Source: Lonsdalea iberica (GTDB lineage: Bacteria > Pseudomonadota > Gammaproteobacteria > Enterobacterales > Enterobacteriaceae). From it: a stretch of 64,000 nt of DNA. The notes beneath the pieces are model-generated. The model saw only the letters and a program-made list of their open reading frames with translations. It was not told the DNA's origin and ran no database searches. The stretch spans positions 115,295 to 179,294 of the forward strand of contig NZ_LUTP01000001.1 of NCBI RefSeq assembly GCF_002111585.1, in the 5' to 3' direction. The first letter of the stretch is position 1, and every line of letters starts with the position of its first letter. Of the stretch, positions 41,543 through 53,122 are shown piece by piece. Position numbers and translations under genes: made by a program.

Positions 41543-42856
41543 ATGGACTATCAGGGTAAAAAAGTCGTCATTATCGGGTTGGGTCTTACCGGACTCTCCT
41601 GTGTTGATTTCTTTCTCGCGCGCGGGGTGACGCCTCGCGTGGTGGATACCCGTGTCAGTCCGCCTGGCCTGGATAAACTACCCGAACAAGTCGAACGCTA
41701 TGTGGGCGGATTGCAGGAAGCGTGGCTGATGGATGCCGACCTGATCGTGGCCAGCCCCGGCATTGCGCTGGCGACGCCCGCATTGTGCGACGCCGCGGAG
41801 GCAGGCATTGAGATCGTCGGCGATATCGAGCTGTTTTGCCGCGAGGCGCAGGCGCCTATCGTCGCTATTACCGGCTCGAACGGTAAAAGCACTGTCACCA
41901 CGCTGGTGGGAGACATGGCGAGGGCGGCCGGTTGGTCGGTGGGCGTCGGCGGCAACATCGGCGTTCCAGCGCTGGCGCTGCTCAAGCAGGAGTGCCAGCT
42001 CTACGTACTGGAGCTCTCCAGCTTCCAGTTGGAAACCACCTATAGCTTGCACGCGGCGGCGGCCACCATCCTGAACGTGACGGAAGATCACTCCAATCGT
42101 TATCCGCTAGGTTTGCAGCAGTACCGCGCCGCCAAACTGCGTATCTACGAAAACGCCGCCGTCTGCGTGGTGAATGCCGATGATGCGCTGACCATGCCAG
42201 TGCGCGGCGCCGACGACCGCTGTCTGAGCTTCGGCGTCGACGTGGGCAACTATCATCTGAATCGGCAGCAGGGCGAAACCTGGCTGCGGGTTAACGGGGA
42301 GCGCGTGATCAATACGCGCGAAATTAAATTGGTCGGCCAGCACAACTATACCAACGCGCTAGCCGCGCTGGCGCTGGCCGATACGGTGGGGATCCCGCGC
42401 GCATCCGCACTGGCGGCGCTCACCGATTTCACCGGTCTGGGGCATCGTTTCCAACTGGTGCTGGATCGCAATGATGTGCGTTGGATCAATGACTCGAAAG
42501 CGACCAACGTCGGCAGCACCGAGGCGGCGCTGAGCGGGCTGCACATCGACGGCACGCTGCATCTGCTGCTGGGCGGAGACGGCAAGTCGGCCGACTTCTC
42601 CCCGTTGAAGCCTTATCTTCAGGGCGATAACGTGCGGCTGTACTGCTTTGGGCGCGATGGCGATCTGCTAGCGGCACTATGCCCGGAGAACGCTAAGCGT
42701 ACCGAGACGATGGCGCAGGCAATGACGCTGATTTCCCAGCAGGTCGGCCCGGGAGACGTCGTGTTGCTGTCTCCGGCCTGCGCGAGTCTGGATCAGTTCC
42801 GCAGCTTTGAGCAGCGCGGCGATGAGTTTGCTCGTTTGGCGGAGGAGCTGGGCTAA
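41543..42856 (+). CDS. murD: UDP-MurNAc-L-alanine:D-glutamate ligase MurD
   Basis: Adds D-glutamate to UDP-MurNAc-L-Ala. The 437 residues begin with a Rossmann-like UMP-binding part ([14 protein letters not shown]), carry the ATP loop [13 protein letters not shown] near residue 110, NHYTNALAA-type motif ([14 protein letters not shown]) near 270 and [11 protein letters not shown] near 315. It follows mraY by 4 bp; its stop overlaps the ftsW ATG. Confidence 0.96.
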   Translation: MDYQGKKVVIIGLGLTGLSCVDFFLARGVTPRVVDTRVSPPGLDKLPEQVERYVGGLQEAWLMDADLIVASPGIALATPALCDAAEAGIEIVGDIELFCREAQAPIVAITGSNGKSTVTTLVGDMARAAGWSVGVGGNIGVPALALLKQECQLYVLELSSFQLETTYSLHAAAATILNVTEDHSNRYPLGLQQYRAAKLRIYENAAVCVVNADDALTMPVRGADDRCLSFGVDVGNYHLNRQQGETWLRVNGERVINTREIKLVGQHNYTNALAALALADTVGIPRASALAALTDFTGLGHRFQLVLDRNDVRWINDSKATNVGSTEAALSGLHIDGTLHLLLGGDGKSADFSPLKPYLQGDNVRLYCFGRDGDLLAALCPENAKRTETMAQAMTLISQQVGPGDVVLLSPACASLDQFRSFEQRGDEFARLAEELG

Positions 42857-44055
42857 TGCAGATGGCAGGGGCGATAGTAGAACGATTGAGACGCTGGGTC
42901 ATGGGGACGCGCGAAAGCGATAACCTCAGCGCCGTCCTGTACGATCGTACGCTGCTGTGGCTGACGCTCGGACTGGCGGTGATTGGGTTTGTCATGGTGA
43001 CTTCGGCCTCCATGCCGGTGGGACAACGTCTGGCTGGCGACCCGTTCTTGTTCGCCAAGCGCGACGGGCTTTATCTGGCGCTGGCCTTTGGTTTGTCGCT
43101 GATCACCATGCGGGTGCCAATGGCAGTGTGGCAGCGCTATAGCCCGGTTTTGCTGCTAGTGGCAATGGTTCTGTTGCTGGTTGTGCTGGTGGTAGGGAGT
43201 TCGGTCAATGGGGCATCCCGTTGGATATCGCTGGGGCCGTTGCGCATACAGCCTGCCGAGTTGTCGAAGCTGGCGCTGTTCTGTTACCTCTCCAGCTACA
43301 TGGTGCGCAAAGTGGAAGAAGTGCGAAATAACTTCTGGGGCTTCTGCAAACCGATGGGCGTGATGGTGGTGCTGGCGGTGCTACTACTGGCGCAGCCTGA
43401 CCTCGGCACCGTCGTGGTGTTGTTTATCACGACGCTGGCCATGTTGTTCCTGGCGGGCGCCAAACTCTGGCAGTTTCTGGCGATTATCGGCAGCGGCATC
43501 TTCGCGGTCTGTCTGCTGATTATTGCGGAACCGTACCGTATCCGCCGCGTGACATCGTTCTGGAACCCCTGGGATGATCCGTTCGGTAGTGGCTACCAGC
43601 TGACGCAGTCGCTGATGGCGTTCGGGCGCGGCGAAGTGTGGGGGCAGGGACTGGGTAATTCAATACAGAAACTGGAATATCTGCCTGAAGCGCACACTGA
43701 CTTTATTTTCTCCATTTTAGGCGAAGAACTGGGCTATATCGGTGTGGTTTTAGCGTTGTTAATGATATTCTTCGTCGCCTTTCGGGCGATGTCGATTGGA
43801 CGCCGCGCGCTGCAGATCGATCAGCGCTTTTCAGGGTTCCTGGCGTGCTCCATCGGCATTTGGTTCAGTTTCCAAACATTGGTCAATGTGGGTGCTGCGG
43901 CGGGCATGTTGCCGACCAAAGGGTTGACCCTGCCGCTGGTCAGTTACGGGGGGTCCAGTCTGTTGATCATGTCGACCGCCATCGTACTGCTGTTACGCAT
44001 AGATTATGAGACGCGCCTGACGAAAGCGCAGGCGTTTACGAGGAGTGCCCGATGA
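42856..44055 (+). CDS. ftsW: Septal peptidoglycan glycosyltransferase FtsW
   Basis: SEDS-family polymerase that builds septal glycan from lipid II together with FtsI. The 399 residues contain about ten membrane helices, with the SEDS signature [20 protein letters not shown] near residues 118-137, the region [13 protein letters not shown] near 288, and the C-terminal [10 protein letters not shown] near 363. Overlaps murD by one base and murG by 4 bases. Confidence 0.96.
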   Translation: MQMAGAIVERLRRWVMGTRESDNLSAVLYDRTLLWLTLGLAVIGFVMVTSASMPVGQRLAGDPFLFAKRDGLYLALAFGLSLITMRVPMAVWQRYSPVLLLVAMVLLLVVLVVGSSVNGASRWISLGPLRIQPAELSKLALFCYLSSYMVRKVEEVRNNFWGFCKPMGVMVVLAVLLLAQPDLGTVVVLFITTLAMLFLAGAKLWQFLAIIGSGIFAVCLLIIAEPYRIRRVTSFWNPWDDPFGSGYQLTQSLMAFGRGEVWGQGLGNSIQKLEYLPEAHTDFIFSILGEELGYIGVVLALLMIFFVAFRAMSIGRRALQIDQRFSGFLACSIGIWFSFQTLVNVGAAAGMLPTKGLTLPLVSYGGSSLLIMSTAIVLLLRIDYETRLTKAQAFTRSAR

Positions 44056-45143
44056 GTGGCGAAGGCAAGCGTTTGATGGTGATGGCGGGCGGAACCGGGG
44101 GCCACGTGTTCCCTGGATTGGCCGTGGCGCATCATTTGATGGCGCAGGGATGGCAGGTGCGCTGGCTGGGCACCGCCGACCGTATGGAAGCCGATTTGGT
44201 GCCGAAGCACGGGATTGAAATTGATTTTATCCGCATTTCCGGCCTGCGCGGTAAAGGGCTTAAAGCGTTGATCAGCGCGCCGGTACGTATTTTCCGCGCG
44301 GTGCGTCAGGCGAAGGCGATCATGCGCGCATACCAGCCGGACGTCGTGCTGGGCATGGGCGGCTATGTGTCCGGTCCTGGCGGTTTGGCGGCGTGGCTGT
44401 GCGGTATTCCGGTGGTGTTGCATGAACAGAACGGCATTGCCGGACTGACCAATCGCTGGTTGTCGCGTATTGCCAAAACGGTCTTGCAGGCGTTTCCGGG
44501 CGCATTTCCCAAAGCGCCTGTAGTCGGAAACCCTGTGCGCACCGACGTGTTGGCGCTGCCGTCTCCGGCGGAACGTCTGGCGGACCGCAACGGGCCTATC
44601 CGCGTGCTGGTTATCGGCGGGAGTCAGGGCGCTCGAATTTTGAACCAGACGCTGCCGGGCGTGGCCGCCACACTGGGCGACAGAATTGCCATCTGGCATC
44701 AGACCGGCAAAGGTGCGCAGGCTGAGGTTCAGACGGCGTACGCGAAAGCTGGACAGCCGCAGCACAACATCGTCGAGTTTATTGATGATATGGCGGCGGC
44801 TTATGCCTGGGCCGACGTCGTCGTTTGCCGCTCTGGGGCGTTGACGGTCAGTGAGATCGCCGCCGCCGGATTGCCCGCGCTTTTCGTGCCGTTCCAGCAT
44901 AAGGATCGGCAGCAGTATTGGAACGCGTTGCCGCTGGAACAGGCGGGTGCGGCCAAAATTATCGAGCAGGCCCAGATCAGCGTTGACGCCGTCAGCGATG
45001 TCTTGGGTGGCTGGGACCGCGCCACGCTGCGCGACATGGCAGAAAAGGCCCAAGCAGTCGCTATTTTGGATGCGACCGAGCGTGTTGCGGCGGAAGTCGT
45101 GGCGGCGGCGGGCTTACCAGACGTGGCAGCGGCTCAACATTAA
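44052..45143 (+). CDS. murG: Lipid II-forming GlcNAc transferase MurG
   Basis: Peripheral GT-B glycosyltransferase that adds GlcNAc to lipid I on the inner face of the membrane. The 363 residues have the glycine-rich loops [12 protein letters not shown] near residue 12 and [11 protein letters not shown] near 103, [11 protein letters not shown] near 192, and the UDP-GlcNAc-binding [18 protein letters not shown] near 259. It overlaps ftsW by 4 bases; about 53 bp separate it from murC. Confidence 0.96.
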   Translation: MSGEGKRLMVMAGGTGGHVFPGLAVAHHLMAQGWQVRWLGTADRMEADLVPKHGIEIDFIRISGLRGKGLKALISAPVRIFRAVRQAKAIMRAYQPDVVLGMGGYVSGPGGLAAWLCGIPVVLHEQNGIAGLTNRWLSRIAKTVLQAFPGAFPKAPVVGNPVRTDVLALPSPAERLADRNGPIRVLVIGGSQGARILNQTLPGVAATLGDRIAIWHQTGKGAQAEVQTAYAKAGQPQHNIVEFIDDMAAAYAWADVVVCRSGALTVSEIAAAGLPALFVPFQHKDRQQYWNALPLEQAGAAKIIEQAQISVDAVSDVLGGWDRATLRDMAEKAQAVAILDATERVAAEVVAAAGLPDVAAAQH

Positions 45144-45196
45144 TCATGACATCGCCGGACACAGGATGGCGATCAAATAGGTAGCGATAGGTAAAA

Positions 45197-46657
45197 GTGA
45201 ATACACAACAATTGGCGAAACTGCGTTCAATCGTGCCCGAGATGCACCGCGTCCGGCACATCCACTTTGTTGGCATCGGTGGTGCCGGCATGGGCGGTAT
45301 CGCCGAAGTTCTGGTTAATGAAGGCTACGAGATTAGCGGCTCCGATCTGGCGCCCAATGCGGTCACGCAGCAGTTGAGCGATTTGGGCGCGCAGATCTAT
45401 TTCCACCATCGTCCGGAAAATGTGAACGGGGCGAGCGTGGTGGTGGTATCCACCGCCATTTCCGGCGACAACCCGGAAATCATCGCCGCGAAGGAAGCGC
45501 GTATCCCAGTCATTCGCCGAGCGGAAATGCTGGCGGAACTGATGCGTTTCCGTCACGGCATCGCAGTTGCGGGCACGCACGGCAAGACGACGACAACGGC
45601 GATCGTCACCAGTATTTACGCGGAAGCTGGACTGGATCCTACTTTCGTCAACGGCGGACTGGTCAAAGCGGCGGGGACGCACGCGCGGCTGGGATCCAGC
45701 CGCTACCTGATCGCAGAGGCGGATGAAAGCGATGCGTCTTTCCTGCATCTGCAGCCGATGGCGGCGATCGTGACCAATATCGAAGCCGACCATATGGACA
45801 CCTATCAGGGCGACTTTGAAAACCTGAAGCAGACGTTCATCAACTTTCTGCACAACCTGCCGTTTTATGGACACGCGGTGATGTGTCTGGACGATCAGGT
45901 CGTCCGCGAGCTACTGCCGCGCGTAGGACGCCACGTGACAACTTACGGATTTTGCGACGATGCCGACGTGCGTATCGCCAGCTATCGTCAGGTGGGGGCT
46001 CAGGGCCACTTTACGTTGGAGCGTCAGGGGAAACCTCTGCTGCACGTCACCCTGAATGCGCCGGGTCGCCACAATGCGTTGAACGCGGCGGCGGCGGTCG
46101 CTATCGCATCCGAAGAAGGCATTGAAGACGACGCGATCTTGCGGGCGCTCGAACGTTTCGAAGGGACTGGTCGCCGTTTCGATTTCCTGGGCGAATATCC
46201 GTTGGAGTCAGTAAACGGTAAAAGCGGCGCGGCCATGCTGGTCGATGACTACGGTCATCATCCCACCGAGGTGGACGCCACGATTAAAGCGGCGCGGGCG
46301 GGCTGGCCGGAAAAACGGTTGGTGATGATTTTCCAGCCTCACCGTTATACGCGTACGCGTGATTTGTATGACGACTTCGCGCATGTGCTGTCTCAGGTGG
46401 ACGTTTTGCTGATGTTGGACGTTTATTCAGCAGGAGAAACGCCTATTCCAGGGGCAGATAGCCGCTCTTTATGCCGTACAATTCGCGGAAGAGGTAAGAT
46501 TGATCCGATTTTAGTGCCAGATATAGAGACTTTACCTGAATTGTTGGCACCGGCGCTGCAAGATGGGGACCTCGTCATGGTTCAGGGCGCAGGTAATATC
46601 GGCAAATTGGCCCGCAGGCTGGCGGATTCTCGCCTACAGCCGCAGGTCAAAGGGTGA
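45197..46657 (+). CDS. murC: UDP-MurNAc:L-alanine ligase MurC
   Basis: First amino acid ligase of the Mur pathway. A GTG start at 45197 (after AGGTAAAA) gives 486 residues, with the UDP-binding [17 protein letters not shown] near residue 24, ATP loop [12 protein letters not shown] near 124, [12 protein letters not shown] near 173 and [10 protein letters not shown] near 349. The start fits the family N-terminus [16 protein letters not shown]. Confidence 0.95.
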   Translation: MNTQQLAKLRSIVPEMHRVRHIHFVGIGGAGMGGIAEVLVNEGYEISGSDLAPNAVTQQLSDLGAQIYFHHRPENVNGASVVVVSTAISGDNPEIIAAKEARIPVIRRAEMLAELMRFRHGIAVAGTHGKTTTTAIVTSIYAEAGLDPTFVNGGLVKAAGTHARLGSSRYLIAEADESDASFLHLQPMAAIVTNIEADHMDTYQGDFENLKQTFINFLHNLPFYGHAVMCLDDQVVRELLPRVGRHVTTYGFCDDADVRIASYRQVGAQGHFTLERQGKPLLHVTLNAPGRHNALNAAAAVAIASEEGIEDDAILRALERFEGTGRRFDFLGEYPLESVNGKSGAAMLVDDYGHHPTEVDATIKAARAGWPEKRLVMIFQPHRYTRTRDLYDDFAHVLSQVDVLLMLDVYSAGETPIPGADSRSLCRTIRGRGKIDPILVPDIETLPELLAPALQDGDLVMVQGAGNIGKLARRLADSRLQPQVKG

Positions 46658-46663
46658 AAGGTA

Positions 46664-47584
46664 ATGACTGAGAAAGTGGCTGTATTGCTGGGTGGTTCAT
46701 CCGCAGAACGCGATATCTCTTTGCTCTCGGGACAGGCCGTATTAGCCGGTTTGCAAAAAGCAGGAGTGGACGCATACGCGGTAGATCCCCGCGACTTCCC
46801 AGTCAGCCAGCTCAAAGAGCAAGGGTTTAGCCGGATATTCATTGCGCTGCATGGGCGCGGTGGCGAAGACGGCTCGATGCAGGGCGCGCTGGAGCAATTA
46901 GGGCTGCCTTATACCGGCAGCGGCGTCATGGCGTCGGCGCTGACGATGGATAAATGTCGCACCAAACAGATTTGGCAGGCGTCAAATTTACCGGTCGCGC
47001 CTTATATCGTGCTGAATCGGCATCAGTTTCAGCGCAGTAATCCAACTGCTTTGCTAAAGTTAGTAGAACCTCTCGGTATGCCATTGATTGTCAAGCCGAG
47101 TCGGGAAGGTTCCAGCGTCGGAATGAGCAAAGTCGAGCAGGCTGAAGCCTTACCTGCGGCGTTGGAAGCGGCATTTCATCATGACCAAAACGTGATGGTG
47201 GAAAAGTGGTTGAGCGGTCCGGAGTTTACGGTGGCTATTCTCGGTAACGAAACACTGCCGTCGATCCGCATTGAGGCGACAGGCACGTTTTACGATTATC
47301 AGGCGAAGTACGCGTCGGAAGACACTCGCTATTTTTGTCCGAGCGGTCTGACGGCGGAGCAGGAAAGCGAACTGGCTTCACTCTCTCTGGCGGCCTATCG
47401 CGCGCTGGATTGCAGCGGTTGGGGACGAGTTGATGTGATGATGGACGATGACGGCGGATTTTACCTGTTAGAGGTGAATACCTCGCCGGGCATGACCGAG
47501 CACAGCCTGGTGCCGATGGCCGCTAAACAGTATGGGCTGACGTTTCCACAACTGGTGACACGCATTTTGGAGCTGGCGAGCTGA
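46664..47584 (+). CDS. ddlB: D-alanine-D-alanine ligase DdlB
   Basis: ATP-grasp ligase that supplies D-Ala-D-Ala for MurF. The 306 residues begin [19 protein letters not shown] and contain [12 protein letters not shown] near residue 63, [14 protein letters not shown] near 144-157 and the metal/ATP-binding [17 protein letters not shown] near 268. It follows murC by 6 bp. Confidence 0.96.
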   Translation: MTEKVAVLLGGSSAERDISLLSGQAVLAGLQKAGVDAYAVDPRDFPVSQLKEQGFSRIFIALHGRGGEDGSMQGALEQLGLPYTGSGVMASALTMDKCRTKQIWQASNLPVAPYIVLNRHQFQRSNPTALLKLVEPLGMPLIVKPSREGSSVGMSKVEQAEALPAALEAAFHHDQNVMVEKWLSGPEFTVAILGNETLPSIRIEATGTFYDYQAKYASEDTRYFCPSGLTAEQESELASLSLAAYRALDCSGWGRVDVMMDDDGGFYLLEVNTSPGMTEHSLVPMAAKQYGLTFPQLVTRILELAS

Positions 47585-47585
47585 T

Positions 47586-48443
47586 ATGTCGCAAGCGGCG
47601 CTTAATACACGCGGACGCGAGCCTGAATCCAATGGCGCGCGTCGCAGCAACGGCGGCCAACTGGCGGGCATGATATTCCTGCTGATGGTGGTGGGCACCA
47701 TCGCCTGGGGCAGTTGGATGGTGGTGGGGTGGATGAAAGATGCCAGCCGACTGCCGCTGTCTCGGCTGGTGGTGACGGGAGAAAGAACCTACACCACGAA
47801 CGACGACATTCGTCAGGCGATACTGTCTCTCGGAGCGCCGGGCACGTTTATGACGCAGGACGTTAACGTCATTCAGCAGCAGATTGAAAGGCTGCCGTGG
47901 ATTAAACAGGCCAGCGTGCGCAAGCAGTGGCCGGACGAATTAAAGATTCATCTGGTTGAATACGTGCCTTTCGCACGTTGGAATGACCAGCTGATGGTTG
48001 ACAGCGATGGAAACGCATTCAGCGTTCCGGCGGAACGTATCGGTAATAAAAAGATGCCGATGCTGTACGGACCGGAAGGCAGTGAAGCCGACGTGCTGGA
48101 AGGGTATCGAAACATTAACCAGATACTGAACGCCGGCAAGTTTCAGCTGAAAATGGTTGCGATGACCGCGCGCCATTCCTGGCAGGTCGGTCTGGAAGAC
48201 GATATCCGCCTGCAGTTGGGACGCGACGATCAGACTCGCCGTCTGGCGCGATTTATTGAGTTATATCCGCTTCTTCAACAGCAGGCGAAGGACGGAAACA
48301 AGCGGATCAACTATGTGGATCTGCGTTACGACTCAGGTGCGGCGGTAGGTTGGGGTCCGGCGTTTATCGATCAGCAAGAAGACATTGATCGTCACCAAAA
48401 CGGTAATCAGCAACAGAATCAGGCACAGGCTAAACAGCAATGA
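47586..48443 (+). CDS. ftsQ: Cell division protein FtsQ
   Basis: Bitopic divisome scaffold joining FtsL and FtsB. The 285 residues have a cytoplasmic N-terminus, a membrane helix at about 26-48, a POTRA domain ([19 protein letters not shown] from about 60) and the FtsQ beta domain ([24 protein letters not shown]). The C-terminus is a Gln/Asn-rich tail ([16 protein letters not shown]). It follows ddlB by 1 bp; its stop overlaps the ftsA ATG. Confidence 0.95.
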   Translation: MSQAALNTRGREPESNGARRSNGGQLAGMIFLLMVVGTIAWGSWMVVGWMKDASRLPLSRLVVTGERTYTTNDDIRQAILSLGAPGTFMTQDVNVIQQQIERLPWIKQASVRKQWPDELKIHLVEYVPFARWNDQLMVDSDGNAFSVPAERIGNKKMPMLYGPEGSEADVLEGYRNINQILNAGKFQLKMVAMTARHSWQVGLEDDIRLQLGRDDQTRRLARFIELYPLLQQQAKDGNKRINYVDLRYDSGAAVGWGPAFIDQQEDIDRHQNGNQQQNQAQAKQQ

Positions 48444-49696
48444 TCAAGTCGACGGACAGAAAACTGGTAGTTGGGCTGGAAATCGGTACAGCAAAAGTGG
48501 CTGCGCTGGTAGGGGAAGTTCTGCCCGATGGCATGGTCAATATTATCGGTGTGGGTAGCTGCCCGTCACGGGGCATGGATAAAGGCGGCGTGAACGACCT
48601 GGAGTCGGTGGTGAAATGCGTACAGCGCGCCATCGACCAGGCCGAGTTGATGGCAGACTGCCAGATCTCATCGGTTTATCTGGCGCTGTCCGGCAAACAT
48701 ATCAGCTGCCAGAACGAGATTGGCATGGTGCCGATCTCCGAAGAAGAAGTGACGATGGACGATGTGGAAAGCGTCGTCCACACGGCGAAATCCGTTCGCG
48801 TACGCGATGAACATCGCATCCTGCACGTTATCCCGCAGGAGTACGCGATCGACTACCAGGAGGGCATCAAGAATCCGGTAGGGTTGTCCGGCGTGCGTAT
48901 GCAGGCGAAGGTGCATTTGATCACCTGTCACAACGATATGGCGAAGAACATCGTCAAAGCGGTTGAGCGTTGCGGACTGAAAGTCGACCAGCTAATTTTC
49001 GCCGGACTGGCCTCCAGCTATGCGGTGCTGACTGAAGACGAACGTGAATTGGGTGTCTGTGTCGTCGATATCGGCGGCGGCACCATGGATATGGCGGTCT
49101 ATACCGGCGGCGCCCTGCGCCACACCAAGGTGATTCCGTACGCAGGGAACGTGGTCACCAGCGATATTGCTTATGCTTTCGGCACTCCGCCTACGGACGC
49201 CGAGGCAATCAAAGTTCGCTACGGCTGCGCGTTAGGCTCCATCGTGAGCAAAGACGAAGCGGTTGAAGTTCCCAGCGTGGGTGGGCGTCCGCCGCGCAGT
49301 CTTCAGCGTCAGACGCTGGCCGAAGTCATTGAGCCGCGTTACGCCGAGCTGCTGAATCTGGTGAACGACGAGCTATTGCAGTTACAGGAGCAGTTGCGTC
49401 AGCAAGGCGTCAAGCATCATTTGGCGGCGGGTATTGTGCTGACGGGCGGAGCCGCACAGATTGATGGCCTGGCCGCATGCGCTCAGCGTGTGTTCCATAC
49501 GCAGGTGCGTATCGGACAACCGCTGAACATCACGGGCCTGACGGATTATGCGCAGGAGCCTTACTACTCCACGGCGGTAGGGTTGCTGCACTACGGTAAA
49601 GAATCTCACCTGAACGGTGAGCATGAAGTTGAAAAACGCGCCTCAGTGAGCCACTGGTTTAAACGCCTGAACAGCTGGCTGAGAAAAGAATTTTAA
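48440..49696 (+). CDS. ftsA: Cell division protein FtsA
   Basis: Actin-like ATPase that ties FtsZ filaments to the membrane and recruits late divisome proteins. The 418 residues show phosphate-1 [15 protein letters not shown] near residue 10, the 1C domain, [14 protein letters not shown] near 205, and the C-terminal amphipathic membrane helix [14 protein letters not shown]. Overlaps ftsQ by 4 bases; a 72-bp gap precedes ftsZ. Confidence 0.97.
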   Translation: MIKSTDRKLVVGLEIGTAKVAALVGEVLPDGMVNIIGVGSCPSRGMDKGGVNDLESVVKCVQRAIDQAELMADCQISSVYLALSGKHISCQNEIGMVPISEEEVTMDDVESVVHTAKSVRVRDEHRILHVIPQEYAIDYQEGIKNPVGLSGVRMQAKVHLITCHNDMAKNIVKAVERCGLKVDQLIFAGLASSYAVLTEDERELGVCVVDIGGGTMDMAVYTGGALRHTKVIPYAGNVVTSDIAYAFGTPPTDAEAIKVRYGCALGSIVSKDEAVEVPSVGGRPPRSLQRQTLAEVIEPRYAELLNLVNDELLQLQEQLRQQGVKHHLAAGIVLTGGAAQIDGLAACAQRVFHTQVRIGQPLNITGLTDYAQEPYYSTAVGLLHYGKESHLNGEHEVEKRASVSHWFKRLNSWLRKEF

Positions 49697-49768
49697 CGGT
49701 TATCAAAAGAGATCCTGGCACAGCTTTTTTGATCTCGAAGTAACACAGGCACAAGACGGAGAGAAACT

Positions 49769-50923
49769 ATGTTTGAACCTATGGAATTAACCAACGACGC
49801 GGTGATTAAAGTCATCGGCGTCGGTGGCGGCGGCGGTAACGCGGTCGAGCATATGGTGCGTGAACGCATTGAAGGCGTTGAGTTCTTTGCGGTCAACACT
49901 GATGCGCAGGCACTGCGCAAAACGGCGGTTGGACAGACTATCCAGATCGGTAGCGGTATTACCAAGGGTCTGGGCGCTGGGGCTAACCCGGAAGTCGGCC
50001 GTAACTCTGCTGAAGAAGACCGCGAAGCGCTGCGCGCGTCTCTCGAAGGCGCCGATATGGTATTTATCGCGGCCGGTATGGGCGGTGGTACAGGTACGGG
50101 CGCAGCCCCGGTCGTGGCCGAAGTGGCCAAAGATCTCGGTATTCTTACCGTTGCCGTCGTGACTAAGCCGTTTAACTTCGAAGGCAAAAAACGCATGGCG
50201 TTTGCGGAACAAGGCATCGCGGAGCTGTCAAAGCACGTGGATTCCCTGATCACCATCCCGAACGACAAACTGCTGAAAGTGCTGGGCCGCGGTATCTCCC
50301 TGCTGGATGCCTTCGGCGCAGCCAACGACGTGCTGAAAGGCGCGGTTCAGGGTATCGCTGAACTGATTACCCGTCCGGGGTTGATGAACGTCGACTTCGC
50401 GGACGTTCGCACCGTGATGTCTGAAATGGGCTATGCCATGATGGGTTCCGGCGTGGCGCGTGGCGAAGACCGTGCGGAAGAAGCGGCCGAAATGGCGATC
50501 TCCAGTCCGCTGCTGGAAGATATCGACCTGTCCGGCGCTCGTGGCGTTCTGGTCAACATCACGGCGGGCTTCGACCTGCGTCTGGATGAGTTCGAAACCG
50601 TGGGTAACACTATCCGTGCTTTCGCTTCCGACAACGCGACCGTGGTTATCGGTACGTCTCTGGACCCGGAAATGAACGACGAACTGCGCGTCACCGTGGT
50701 CGCGACCGGCATCGGCATGGACAAACGTCCGGAGATTACGCTGGTGACCAACAAGCAGAGCAGCCAGCCGGTAATGGATCATCGTTACCAGCAGCATGGC
50801 ATGTCGCCTCTGCCGCAAGAAAAACCGGCTGCCGCCAAGGTCGTCAACGACCAGAACGCGCAGCCCAATAAAGAGCCGGATTACCTGGATATCCCGGCGT
50901 TTCTGCGCAAGCAGGCCGATTAA
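49769..50923 (+). CDS. ftsZ: Cell division GTPase FtsZ
   Basis: Tubulin-like GTPase that forms the Z ring. The 384 residues have the tubulin signature [12 protein letters not shown] near 104-115, the T7-loop [11 protein letters not shown] near 207, a short disordered linker, and the conserved C-terminal peptide [16 protein letters not shown] that binds FtsA, ZipA and ZapD. The ATG follows an AGAGAAA-type site. ZapD is also encoded in this window. Confidence 0.98.
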   Translation: MFEPMELTNDAVIKVIGVGGGGGNAVEHMVRERIEGVEFFAVNTDAQALRKTAVGQTIQIGSGITKGLGAGANPEVGRNSAEEDREALRASLEGADMVFIAAGMGGGTGTGAAPVVAEVAKDLGILTVAVVTKPFNFEGKKRMAFAEQGIAELSKHVDSLITIPNDKLLKVLGRGISLLDAFGAANDVLKGAVQGIAELITRPGLMNVDFADVRTVMSEMGYAMMGSGVARGEDRAEEAAEMAISSPLLEDIDLSGARGVLVNITAGFDLRLDEFETVGNTIRAFASDNATVVIGTSLDPEMNDELRVTVVATGIGMDKRPEITLVTNKQSSQPVMDHRYQQHGMSPLPQEKPAAAKVVNDQNAQPNKEPDYLDIPAFLRKQAD

Positions 50924-50935
50924 CTGGCCGCCTGG

Positions 50936-50963
50936 TTGGAATCTCCGCTCTTTGTGCTAAACT
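50936..50963 (+). promoter_or_regulatory. Candidate lpxC promoter
   Basis: TTGGAA (50936-50941), a 16-bp spacer and TGC-TAAACT (extended -10, 50955-50963) lie in the 100-bp gap between ftsZ and lpxC. The position suits the separate lpxC promoter known in E. coli. Assigned by consensus only. Confidence 0.5.
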
Positions 50964-51008
50964 GTGCCGCCGGCCTTGGTATAGACTGAGGCCGTTGGTT
51001 CGGATTAA

Positions 51009-51941
<933 letters not shown>

Positions 51942-51967
51942 CGAGTCAGAACAACAACTTGTCGTTC

Positions 51968-52489
51968 TTATGACTGGTTATCACTGGTTTTCTCTCCGGC
52001 CAGTGAAGCCAGTCTTTTTAATATCCGCTGCAATCTTTCCGGGCTGTTTTCCGCCAATCCATTCAATATTTCTGCACTCTGCGGACTTAGTGAACGTTGC
52101 TTTGGCGCATCTATAGATCCGACGCCGGTTGTGGTTTCCAATGGCTTATTATTTTGGTGCGCTTTAGCGGCAAGCGAGGGATTAATCCGGATGTCGATCG
52201 CTGCTAATGATGGTAGTATTTGAGCACGCAAAGCGGAAAGTAGCGCTGGCTGTTCATAACGTAGTCGCATCATCCAACTCGCGTTTGCCGTTTCTAGCAC
52301 CAACAGATTGCGGCGATAATTTGCGACGCGGCACCAAGGGTGCATTTGCGCAGGCAATAGCGCGCAGACGGCGCGATTAAGCTTTACCAGCGCGGCAGCG
52401 CGCTGCTGAATATCTCGCAGAGGACCGCTTCCGGTTTCCGATGCGCTATCAAAAAAAGATTCTAGTGATTGTGGACGACTATCACGCAT
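51968..52489 (-). CDS. DciA-like protein (DUF721), probable DnaB loader/operator
   Basis: DUF721 protein found upstream of secM-secA. The 173 residues begin MRDSRPQSLESFF and have a KH-like N-terminal domain (to about residue 105, VANYRRNLLVLETANASWMMRLRYEQPALL) and a low-complexity C-terminal half. The family includes DciA, which helps the replicative helicase where DnaC is absent; in enterobacteria with DnaC the role is unclear. It is divergent from secM with 28 bp between starts, so promoter elements must overlap the coding starts. Confidence 0.8.
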   Translation of the reverse strand: MRDSRPQSLESFFDSASETGSGPLRDIQQRAAALVKLNRAVCALLPAQMHPWCRVANYRRNLLVLETANASWMMRLRYEQPALLSALRAQILPSLAAIDIRINPSLAAKAHQNNKPLETTTGVGSIDAPKQRSLSPQSAEILNGLAENSPERLQRILKRLASLAGEKTSDNQS

Positions 52490-52517
52490 AACGCAGGCTC
52501 CGACGGACAGTAAACTT

Positions 52518-53018
52518 GTGATTGGTATTCTAAATCGTTGGCGACAATTTGGCAGACGTTATTTTTGGCCGCATCTCCTGTTGGGGATGGTCGCGGCTGG
52601 TTTTGGTCTGCCCGTCGGTCTGTGCGAGTCTCAGAATACTCCATCGCTGTCGACTTCGACTATTAGCCGCCATAACGTTTCCGCTTTTAGCCTGACCGAT
52701 CTGGTGGCCTTGAAAGAGGCTCATCGACGTTCATCTGTCGGCATTGATTATTGGCATCAGCATGCCATCCGCACCGTTATTCGGCATTTGTCGTTTGCTC
52801 TGACGGCGCCGCAGCCTTCTACGGTGGCTGAAGCAGTTGCTTCCTCGCCCGCACAGCATCAAATCCTGATTGAGACACTCCACGCGCTGTTGACCCAAGA
52901 AAATAGGGTTCCCGCGCTGGATGTCTCGACATACATCTCCGCAGCATCTACGCTATTCCATCATTCTGGCATCTGGCTGGCCCAGACGTTGGGGATACGC
53001 GCTGGACCGCTTATCTAA
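52518..53018 (+). CDS. secM: Secretion monitor SecM
   Basis: Secreted regulator whose ribosome stalling raises secA translation when export is poor. The GTG at 52518 gives 166 residues with an unusually long signal region (ILNRWRQFGRRYFWPHLLLGMVAAGFGL), the conserved DYWHQHAIRTVIRHLSFAL block and a C-terminal arrest motif ending GIWLAQTLGIRAGP, with only Leu-Ile and the stop after it. Compared with E. coli (FSTPVWISQAQGIRAGP), Trp and GIRAGP are kept but Ile after Trp is Leu and the Phe is one residue further away. Confidence 0.92.
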   Translation: MIGILNRWRQFGRRYFWPHLLLGMVAAGFGLPVGLCESQNTPSLSTSTISRHNVSAFSLTDLVALKEAHRRSSVGIDYWHQHAIRTVIRHLSFALTAPQPSTVAEAVASSPAQHQILIETLHALLTQENRVPALDVSTYISAASTLFHHSGIWLAQTLGIRAGPLI

Positions 53019-53080
53019 CCCCGCTTTTTTCTGTTAACACGCGCAATAGCCGGGTGAAATAGCCTGGTTTTCTGATGTTA

Positions 53081-53102
53081 TGCCACCGTAGATACGGTGG
53101 CA
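53081..53102 (+). promoter_or_regulatory. Hairpin in the secM-secA gap (likely translational control element)
   Basis: TGCCACCGT and ACGGTGGCA pair perfectly over 9 bp with a 4-base loop, ending 20 bases before the secA ATG. In E. coli a stem-loop here hides the secA ribosome site until a stalled SecM ribosome opens it. No T run follows, so it is not a terminator. That it acts in SecM control is inferred from position. Confidence 0.65.
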
Positions 53103-53122
53103 TTGTAGAGATTAAAATTATT

